Part shown: positions 6,523 to 11,332 of the stretch, one piece after another
How the letters are laid out: the number at the start of each line of letters is the position of its first letter
Numbering within the stretch: the stretch's first letter is position 1
Assembly (NCBI GenBank): GCA_937911795.1
Contig: CALDPJ010000151.1
Location: 1-11,332 of the forward strand
Direction of reading: 5' to 3'
DNA length: 11,332 nt
Source: an uncultured Flavobacteriales bacterium
Lineage (GTDB): Bacteria > Bacteroidota > Bacteroidia > Flavobacteriales_D > SKUL01
The notes under the pieces: generated by a model
The model's input: only the letters and a program-made list of their open reading frames with translations
The model's database searches: none
What the model was told of the DNA's origin: nothing
Program-made: the position numbers and the translations under genes

Positions 6523-8451
6523 TTGAGAATTTTCTTTCTCACTTTCTTTTTCCTCAGTGCAGGAGTTTCGGCTCAGATCAATATCAACAATTATTTGTTT
6601 CGCAGTAAGCAGGCAATTGTAGAATCCCGCTATACCGAAGCCATTGAATTATTAAATCCGGTGATCAGTGTCCGGCCGGAAATGCACGAACCCTTTTTTC
6701 TACGGGCCATTTCAAAATACAACCTCGGCGATTTCAAAGGAGCAGAACGCGATTTCACAGCGGCCATTAATATTAAACCAAATTTTCCGGATGCATTGAT
6801 GTACCGCGGAATTTGTCGTGAACGAATGCTCAACTTCAGCGATGCACTACATGATTTTGACCGCGCTCTGAAAATCGACCCATTTAACGATAATGTTTTG
6901 GTGGCCAAGGCGTTTACCAAAACCATTCAGGAAGATTACACTACGGCCATTGAACTGTGCAACGAAGCAATTTCGATCAATCGCAAAAACGAGCGGGCCT
7001 TGTTGTGCCGTGCCTGGTGCAGGTACAAAACTTACGATCTGCAAGGCGCAGTAGATGATTATTCCCGCGCGATAAAAATCAACCCGTTCAACGCAGATTC
7101 CTTTACCAAACGCGGAATGGTGTATGCCTTTCAGCTTAAGTACAACGAGTCGCTCGAAGATCTGAACCGCGCGCTCGAAATGGATTCGTTGAACCTGCAC
7201 ACGCTCTATCAACTGGCATTTGTACACAATGAATTGAAAGAACACGATAAAGCGCTGGAGCTTTTCAGTAAAATGATCCGCATTGATCCGGAAACTGCGG
7301 TGGCGTACTACGAACGCGGTCAGCTATTGGCCGACATGGATGAAACCAATGCAGCGATTGATGATTATACGATGGTGATCGTGCTCACTGGCGGACATTT
7401 GCTGACGTATTTTAACCGCGGAAGCTTATATTATAAAACCGGAAAATATTCTGCCGCAGTTGAAGATCTGACCAAAGCTATTGAATTGTATCCGGGTCTT
7501 GCTGAAGCGTATTACAACCGTGCCCTGGCCTACTCACGACTGGGAATGCAGTCGCAGGCCGCAGCAGACGTTGACCGGGCTAAGGTTATTAAATCCGAGC
7601 TCTATACCATGGATGCTTCGGAGCAACAGCGCGAAATGAAAAAGATTCAGGACATTGCTCAGTTGAAGGAAGATTTCCAGGGATCAGATGTCAGCCTCGG
7701 AAGAATTCAGAACCAGCGCATCAACATCCGTCCGGCCCCCGATTTCTTTATAATTCCCGAGAACTGGATTCCCGATTCACTGAAAAATGAAGCCGTTTAT
7801 CTGAAGTCAATCGTTGATATTACACCATCAGACCGGGTGTGGCAGTTGTTGAGTCACCACGGCTGGAGACCAGACAATGCCAATGAAAAAAGAGAACAGC
7901 TCAACCAGCAACTGGCTGAAAATCCGGATGATCTTTCGCTGTTGATCCGCCAGGGAATATTGTTTCAGCTTATGGAGAATTACGATTTGTCGCTGGAAGT
8001 TTATGAAGCGGTATTGCAACAGGAACCACAGAATCCTGTTGCATTGCTGAACCGGGCGTATGTGTTGAATAAAATGCTGGTGTTGTACGAAACCTTCGAC
8101 CAACCAGCCGGAGGAGGACCACAGCCCGACATAAGCAATGAAGCAGTTCAATCCAATTACGATAAAATTGCAGCCGATTTAAAGTCGCTGCTCAGGGCGC
8201 ATCCACAGTTTGTTCCTGCCCGGTTTAACCTGGCGAATCTCAACACCGCCATTGGAAAACATAGTGAAGCTGTTCAGGAATATGATGCGATTATAGCGGC
8301 AGAGCCCGAATTATCACCGGCGCATTTTAATATGGGCCTTACGTTGTTGTACCTGAATAATAAAGAAGAAGCCTGCGAACATTTGTCAACCTCAGGAGAG
8401 TTGGGATATTTGCAGGCCTATCCGGTCATTAAAAGATTTTGTCAGCCATGA
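6523..8451 (+). CDS. Secreted tetratricopeptide repeat (TPR) protein, TTG start
   Basis: A 642-residue exported protein made mostly of TPRs, which form superhelical scaffolds for protein-protein contacts. Residues 1-18 look like a Sec signal peptide (RIFFLTFFFLSAGVSA, cleavage before Q18), placing it in the periplasm or at the outer membrane. About ten TPRs span 20-357, with typical units such as DALMYRGICRERMLNFSDAL (90-109) and LTYFNRGSLYYKTGKYSAA (294-312). A non-TPR, charged segment with PENWIPDSL follows (about 358-465), then about three further repeats and the C-terminal cap GYLQAYPVIKRFC (628-640), common in Bacteroidota TPR proteins. The start is TTG: an in-frame TAA at 6508 and no ATG or GTG before residue 54 leave TTG as the only usual start that keeps the signal peptide. 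The partner is unknown. Its stop overlaps the S4 gene start by 4 nt. Confidence 0.88.
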   Translation: MRIFFLTFFFLSAGVSAQININNYLFRSKQAIVESRYTEAIELLNPVISVRPEMHEPFFLRAISKYNLGDFKGAERDFTAAINIKPNFPDALMYRGICRERMLNFSDALHDFDRALKIDPFNDNVLVAKAFTKTIQEDYTTAIELCNEAISINRKNERALLCRAWCRYKTYDLQGAVDDYSRAIKINPFNADSFTKRGMVYAFQLKYNESLEDLNRALEMDSLNLHTLYQLAFVHNELKEHDKALELFSKMIRIDPETAVAYYERGQLLADMDETNAAIDDYTMVIVLTGGHLLTYFNRGSLYYKTGKYSAAVEDLTKAIELYPGLAEAYYNRALAYSRLGMQSQAAADVDRAKVIKSELYTMDASEQQREMKKIQDIAQLKEDFQGSDVSLGRIQNQRINIRPAPDFFIIPENWIPDSLKNEAVYLKSIVDITPSDRVWQLLSHHGWRPDNANEKREQLNQQLAENPDDLSLLIRQGILFQLMENYDLSLEVYEAVLQQEPQNPVALLNRAYVLNKMLVLYETFDQPAGGGPQPDISNEAVQSNYDKIAADLKSLLRAHPQFVPARFNLANLNTAIGKHSEAVQEYDAIIAAEPELSPAHFNMGLTLLYLNNKEEACEHLSTSGELGYLQAYPVIKRFCQP

Positions 8452-8837
8452 AAAACGAAGTTAGAATAGATAAATTCCTGTGGATGGTACGGTTGTTTAA
8501 AACCCGTAGCAAAGCAGCAGAAGCGTGTCGAAAAGACCGCATCAAAATCAATGGCCGACCTGTGAAGCCCGCTCAGAACCTGAATCCCGGTGATTCCCTC
8601 GAAGTAAAATTCACACCCATCTGGCGAACGTATAAAGTGCTGGAGTTTCCGAAGAGCAGGATTGGAGCTGCATTGGTTTCTGAATATCTTGAAGAAAATA
8701 CAAGTGCCGAAGAAATCGAAAAATTTAAAGAGTATCAGGAAGCGCAGCGAAGTCAAACGTTGTTTACAGCCCAGGGAGGTAGACCTACCAAAAAAGACAG
8801 GCGGAATATTGATCGCTTAAAAGGAGAAAACTCCTGA
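8448..8837 (+). CDS. S4-domain RNA-binding protein (Hsp15/HslR-like)
   Basis: A basic RNA-binding protein of 129 residues. The N-terminal S4 domain (about 5-65) shows RIDKFLWMVRLFKTRSKAAE, RIKINGRPVKPAQNLNPGD and a following beta strand, as in Hsp15. The C-terminal tail GGRPTKKDRRNIDRLKG is the basic extension typical of this group. E. coli Hsp15 recognises 50S subunits with stalled nascent-chain peptidyl-tRNA; the same role here is likely but inferred. The frame is open from TTG 8439, but ATG 8448, overlapping the TPR stop as ATGA, gives the family-like start MKNEVRIDKFLW and suggests translational coupling. It is convergent with udk, with only 18 nt between the stops. Confidence 0.92.
   Translation: MKNEVRIDKFLWMVRLFKTRSKAAEACRKDRIKINGRPVKPAQNLNPGDSLEVKFTPIWRTYKVLEFPKSRIGAALVSEYLEENTSAEEIEKFKEYQEAQRSQTLFTAQGGRPTKKDRRNIDRLKGENS
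8822..8835 (+). other. Small hairpin over the S4 gene stop region
   Basis: AGGAG (8822-8826) pairs with CTCCT (8831-8835) across an AAAA loop at the very end of the S4 coding sequence. No T tract follows, so it is not a standard terminator, but it is the most evident structure on this strand between the convergent S4 and udk genes. Confidence 0.3.
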
Positions 8838-8855
8838 TGATCTGCAATTAATTTC

Positions 8856-9512
8856 TCAGGAATTAACAGCTACTGGCTGTTCAATCCTCAGGCCTTCAAG
8901 TATTGCCTGGAAATGATTAACAAGTACCTGCATGCCGGGCCGGTAATGGGTGTTGTTCGTGATGATGATGTCTGCAGTATCCCGGTACGGGCGCAGAAAT
9001 TTGTTGTAAGATGGCATTACGTGATTCTGCCATTGGTAACGCACCGTGTCTTCGTTGTATCCCCGCTCCAGTGCATCTCGGAGAATGCGCCGCTTAAGCT
9101 TCACTTCTTCGCGGACATCAATATATACCTTCAGGTCGAGCAGGTCGCAGATTTCGGCGTAATAAAAAACAAACAGACCTTCCATGACAATAATCGGGGC
9201 AGGCTCTACCCGCACCGTCGCAGCATCATGACCTTCGTTATTGAATCCGTATTCGGTACGTTCAATGGCGTGGCCGGAAATCAGTTTATTCAGATCCGCA
9301 GCAAAATCTTCCCGATTAATGGAATCCGGTAAATCAAAGTTGATTTCGCCCTGGTCATCGCATAGCTGAAGCTCTTTGGGGAGATAATAATTGTCCTGGG
9401 AAATAACGCTGATGCTTCCTTTAGGAAGTGATTCACAGAGGTCATTGAGAAACGACGTTTTGCCGGATGCACTGCCACCAGCAATTCCAACTATATAGGG
9501 ATAGTTTGCCAT
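8856..9512 (-). CDS. udk: Uridine kinase
   Basis: Pyrimidine-salvage enzyme that phosphorylates uridine and cytidine to UMP and CMP with a nucleoside triphosphate. The 218-residue protein has the P-loop GGSASGKTS (12-20), the QDNYY motif (39-43), INFDLPDSI (57-65) that holds the catalytic/substrate region, EGLFVFY (111-117), the lid RRILRDALERGY (141-152) and a C-terminal YNKFLRPYRDTADIII (169-184), all as in uridine kinases. Length is normal. ATG 9512 places the P-loop at the expected distance from the N-terminus. A -7 box lies only 8 nt upstream (9521-9528), so the gene may have its own promoter with a very short leader, in addition to read-through from the sorting-domain gene 39 nt upstream. 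Confidence 0.95.
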   Translation of the reverse strand: MANYPYIVGIAGGSASGKTSFLNDLCESLPKGSISVISQDNYYLPKELQLCDDQGEINFDLPDSINREDFAADLNKLISGHAIERTEYGFNNEGHDAATVRVEPAPIIVMEGLFVFYYAEICDLLDLKVYIDVREEVKLKRRILRDALERGYNEDTVRYQWQNHVMPSYNKFLRPYRDTADIIITNNTHYRPGMQVLVNHFQAILEGLRIEQPVAVNS

Positions 9513-9520
9513 TCCGACGG

Positions 9521-9528
9521 CAAAGATA
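9521..9528 (-). promoter_or_regulatory. Possible -7 promoter box (TATCTTTG) of udk
   Basis: On the minus strand TATCTTTG matches TAnnTTTG exactly and ends 8 nt before the udk ATG. If used, transcription would start within a few bases of the start codon. The same octamer precedes the TPR gene. No -33 element at normal spacing was found, so chance is possible. Confidence 0.4.
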
Positions 9529-9551
9529 ATTCTTCAGGTGAGAAAGGGAAA

Positions 9552-9920
9552 TTATCGGACCAATTCCAGTACGCCGGAAAACCTATCATTTTCACAATCT
9601 GTATGATAGTCGAGCACATAAAAATATGTACCCTCAGGACATTTCGCACCCGATGGCGTTCTTCCATCCCAACCCTGGGCAGGACGATCAGCATAAAAAA
9701 TCAGTTGACCGGCCCGGTTGTAGATGTACATTGAATAGTTCGTAAATCTGTTTTCGTTGAACTGCGATCGGAACAAATCATTGGTACCATCGCCATTCGG
9801 AGAAAAGACATTTGGCACTTTGATTTCTAAAGGCTGACGTTCAGAATGGTCACAAGGTAATTGCTGAGCCATTGCCGCACTTGAAAATAAGAACAATATG
9901 GCGAAGTTGAATCGGAGCAT
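9552..9920 (-). CDS. Secreted protein consisting almost only of a T9SS type-B (CHU_C) sorting domain
   Basis: A 122-residue protein with a signal peptide (about 1-18, ending SSAAMA before QQ), about 12 mature residues (QQLPCDHSERQP), and then a complete gliding-motility-associated C-terminal/type-B sorting domain. Hallmarks are VPNVFSPNGDGTNDLF (35-50), YIYNRAGQLIFYADRPAQGW (65-84), WDGRTPSGAKCPEGTYFYVL (84-103) and the final SGVLELVR. In known proteins this domain is the C-terminal end of large adhesins or enzymes and directs them through the type IX system; here no cargo domain remains. Upstream is a promoter-like box and then purQ, not a broken coding region, so a simple frameshift is not evident. 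C23, C94 and C109 could form a disulfide. ATG 9920 is preferred to the adjacent TTG 9923. Possibly a small surface protein or a relic. Confidence 0.85.
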   Translation of the reverse strand: MLRFNFAILFLFSSAAMAQQLPCDHSERQPLEIKVPNVFSPNGDGTNDLFRSQFNENRFTNYSMYIYNRAGQLIFYADRPAQGWDGRTPSGAKCPEGTYFYVLDYHTDCENDRFSGVLELVR

Positions 9921-9924
9921 CAAT

Positions 9925-9932
9925 CAAATGTA
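9925..9932 (-). promoter_or_regulatory. Possible -7 promoter box (TACATTTG) of the sorting-domain gene
   Basis: On the minus strand TACATTTG matches TAnnTTTG and ends 4 nt before the ATG at 9920. Transcription from it would start at or next to the start codon, giving a leaderless mRNA. The same octamer lies before the cytochrome b-like gene with a 16-nt gap. A -33 element at usual spacing was not found. Confidence 0.4.
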
Positions 9933-9960
9933 AAAAGATAATTCAGATGTTATACGCCTA

Positions 9961-9986
9961 TTTTTGAACAAGGGTTTGTCCAAAAA
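9961..9986. other. 11-bp-stem hairpin downstream of purQ
   Basis: TTTTTGAACAA (9961-9971) and TTGTCCAAAAA (9976-9986) form, in the minus-strand transcript, an 11-bp stem (one G·U pair) with a 4-nt loop, 13-38 nt past the purQ stop. On the minus strand the T run is on the 5' side of the stem and the A run on the 3' side, the reverse of an intrinsic terminator; on the plus strand one A·C mismatch interrupts the stem. It may protect the purQ 3' end or act as a weak terminator. Confidence 0.35.
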
Positions 9987-9998
9987 ACACCATTTGCA

Positions 9999-10694
9999 TC
10001 AGGTTGTTGTCACCGCGTCCAGTATCGATTCAAAAATCACCCTGCCGTCTATGTTGCCCAGTTCTATATTCGCTGCCCGTTCGGGATGGGGCATCATTCC
10101 AAAAACATTTTTAGAGCTGTTGCAAATTCCGGCAATATTTCCGACTGATCCATTCGGGTTGGACTCCGGGGTTACTCTGCCATCTTCATTGCAATATCGG
10201 AACAATACCTGACCGTTGTTGGTGATGGCGTTTAATTCTTCTTCTGGCAGATAATACCGGCCTTCGCCGTGTGCAATCGGAATTTTCAGCACCCGATCCG
10301 GCCCAATGGTTCTGGTGAGCATGGTGTTGGGATTGTCCGCTACCAGATGTATGTTTTTGCAAATGAATTTGTGATTGGAATTGTGGAGCAAAGCGCCGGG
10401 TAACAATCCGGCTTCGCACAAAACCTGAAACCCATTGCACACGCCCAATACGTAACCACCTTTTTTACTGAAGGCAATTACCTGTTCCATAATCGGAGAG
10501 AAACGCGCAATGGCTCCCGAGCGAAGATAATCTCCGTAAGAAAAACCGCCGGGCAAAACGATAAATTCGCAGCCTTTCAGATCGTGGTCTTTGTGCCACA
10601 ACCGCTCCACCTGCTGACCCATTATGGTTTCCAGCACATAGATCATGTCCTCGTCACAATTGGAACCCGGGAAAATTACAACTCCAAATTTCAT
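9999..10694 (-). CDS. purQ: Phosphoribosylformylglycinamidine synthase subunit PurQ (glutaminase)
   Basis: The glutamine amidotransferase subunit of FGAM synthase in de novo purine synthesis. It releases ammonia from glutamine for PurL to convert FGAR to FGAM. The 231-residue protein is a free-standing class I amidotransferase: VVIFPGSNCDEDM (5-17), LPGGFSYGDYLRSGAIARFS (47-66), the nucleophile elbow GVCNGFQ with C86, HGEGRYY (142-148) and the catalytic H203/E205 in MPHPERA. A separate PurQ implies the split PurS-PurQ-PurL complex rather than the long fused PurL; the partners are not in this window. ATG 10694 begins MKFGVVIFPGSNCDED, the normal family start. A -7 box and a hairpin lie in its leader, and it reads toward the sorting-domain and udk genes. 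Confidence 0.96.
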   Translation of the reverse strand: MKFGVVIFPGSNCDEDMIYVLETIMGQQVERLWHKDHDLKGCEFIVLPGGFSYGDYLRSGAIARFSPIMEQVIAFSKKGGYVLGVCNGFQVLCEAGLLPGALLHNSNHKFICKNIHLVADNPNTMLTRTIGPDRVLKIPIAHGEGRYYLPEEELNAITNNGQVLFRYCNEDGRVTPESNPNGSVGNIAGICNSSKNVFGMMPHPERAANIELGNIDGRVIFESILDAVTTT

Positions 10695-10708
10695 CGCTTT
10701 AATTTAAT

Positions 10709-10730
10709 ACCCGAGCCGAAAGAATCGGGT
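10709..10730 (-). promoter_or_regulatory. Hairpin in purQ 5' leader
   Basis: In the minus-strand transcript ACCCGA (10730-10725) can pair with TCGGGT (10714-10709) around a 10-nt loop, 14 nt before the purQ ATG. A competing smaller hairpin pairs CCGA (10728-10725) with TCGG (10719-10716) around TTCTT; the two exclude each other. No U tract follows. It matches no riboswitch class I know and the leader is short, so a regulatory role is only a possibility. Confidence 0.3.
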
Positions 10731-10744
10731 GGTTTTAACAGCGG

Positions 10745-10752
10745 CAAAGGTA
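10745..10752 (-). promoter_or_regulatory. Bacteroidota-type -7 promoter box (TACCTTTG) of purQ
   Basis: On the minus strand TACCTTTG matches TAnnTTTG and lies 50 nt before the purQ ATG, in the 103-nt gap after the membrane-protein gene. It would give a leader of about 40-45 nt containing the hairpin at 10709-10730. A TTG lies only 10 nt upstream of the box, too near for a normal -33 element. Confidence 0.5.
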
Positions 10753-10797
10753 TGCATTCGGACAATGAATTCATCGTCTCCATTCAATTATGCGCTG

Positions 10798-11332
10798 CTA
10801 CTGAACCCAAAGCATCCCATAATTATTGATCAGTGCGGCAATAAGTAATGCATAAAATAATCCCGAAATCATCCAGTTGACGCGTTTATCTGCAACGGCA
10901 TACACCAGCATCATCGCAATGGGTAAAGCCAACAGTAAAACATTTGATCCGAAATCCGTCAGCATCAGGAAAATGATGTACAAAGCCACTGTGTTCAATC
11001 CAAAAATCAACAGAATCATTTTCAGGTTCCTGTCGCGCATAGTGCTGCGGGTAAGCGCCTCCATAAAGCTGGGTGTTGCCACTACCGTCATAAAAAGAAG
11101 AATGGCCGCAATTACATATTTAAACCAGTCGAAAATCCCCACCGGAAAAGTTCGTTCAATGGAGTGCCAGCTTTCGTTAAAATGGGCGATTGAATTCCAT
11201 TCAAACAGAAAATCCAGACCGAAAAAAAGTCCCGCGATGGTGATCATACCAATCAACGGCATCAAAAACTCACGCACATTGAACGGACGCAACACCCGTA
11301 AAATGAACCAGCACGCCAACAGAAACAACACT
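10798..11332 (-). CDS. DUF6427-like multi-pass membrane protein (C-terminal part; 5' end outside window)
   Basis: The last 177 or so residues of an integral membrane protein; the frame stays open to the window edge, so the apparent GTG start at 11331 is only the boundary. About six hydrophobic segments are visible (residues about 2-13, 23-42, 69-85, 104-124, 129-146 and 152-169). Between the first two is LRPFNVREFLMPLIG, which I associate with DUF6427, a Bacteroidota-specific family of unknown function with about 300 residues. A charged cytoplasmic-looking loop (TRSTMRDRNLK, 94-104) follows the third segment. I recognise the family by this motif and the helix pattern only, from memory. The role is unknown, and the intergenic promoter box suggests purQ is transcribed separately. 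Confidence 0.68.
   Translation of the reverse strand, partial: VLFLLACWFILRVLRPFNVREFLMPLIGMITIAGLFFGLDFLFEWNSIAHFNESWHSIERTFPVGIFDWFKYVIAAILLFMTVVATPSFMEALTRSTMRDRNLKMILLIFGLNTVALYIIFLMLTDFGSNVLLLALPIAMMLVYAVADKRVNWMISGLFYALLIAALINNYGMLWVQ

Noticed and set aside
8833..8860. CCTGA/TCAGG inverted repeat between the S4 and udk stops as a shared terminator
   Set aside because: Only 5 bp with an 18-nt loop and no T tract on either side; too weak to call.
8865..8881. AACAGC/GCTGTT hairpin at the udk 3' end
   Set aside because: A 6-bp stem inside the coding end of udk without a following T tract; likely chance as a terminator, though its 10-mer match to the hflX leader is noted.
8913..9332. 139-codon open frame antisense to udk
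   Set aside because: It is covered by the clear uridine kinase on the other strand, and its composition is that of a shadow frame.
9491..9694. 67-codon minus-strand frame across the udk/sorting-domain junction
   Set aside because: It overlaps the C-terminal half of the sorting-domain gene in another frame and the udk start; both real genes have strong family motifs.
1..11332. Mobile element, phage, CRISPR or defence island
   Set aside because: No transposase, integrase, terminal repeats, spaced repeats or nuclease/toxin genes were seen; almost all genes are housekeeping types with similar composition.

Overview
The window looks like ordinary core chromosome from a member of the Bacteroidota, most likely of Flavobacteriales type. 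Four things point that way: repeated TAnnTTTG-type -7 promoter boxes just upstream of genes, weak or absent Shine-Dalgarno sequences, a type IX secretion (T9SS) type-B sorting domain, and several families typical of the phylum (short cytochrome b-like membrane protein, TPR protein with a Bacteroidota-style C-terminal cap, DUF6427-like membrane protein). I see no phage, transposon, CRISPR array, tRNA, rRNA or defence/toxin island, and no convincing undescribed multi-gene system.

Layout. (a) Positions 1-893: 3' part of lysyl-tRNA synthetase (lysS, + strand), tail to tail with a small membrane-protein ORF (895-1131, - strand). (b) 1132-1345: intergenic region with a direct repeat and a promoter box. 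(c) 1346-3995, + strand: cytochrome b-like protein, the ribosome-associated GTPase HflX, and an EamA/DMT transporter that starts 6 nt after hflX. (d) 4061-6472, + strand: a tightly packed yicC-gmk-nadD operon with overlapping stop and start codons, then a 49-codon small ORF and a strong intrinsic terminator. (e) 6497-8837, + strand: a promoter box, a secreted TPR protein that begins with TTG, and an S4 RNA-binding protein overlapping it by 4 nt. (f) 8856-11332, - strand: uridine kinase, a secreted protein that is little more than a T9SS type-B sorting domain, PurQ, and the 3' part of a DUF6427-like membrane protein.

The genes fall into two themes. One is nucleotide and cofactor supply: Gmk (GMP to GDP), NadD (NAD+), Udk (pyrimidine salvage) and PurQ (de novo purines). 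The other is RNA and translation: LysRS, HflX, YicC and the S4 protein. The features most worth a second look are the near-bare sorting-domain protein, the 49-aa ORF with its own terminator, the TTG-initiated TPR gene, and -7 boxes so close to start codons that leaderless or near-leaderless mRNAs are possible. No stretch over 300 bases lacks a gene; the longest gap is 1132-1345.
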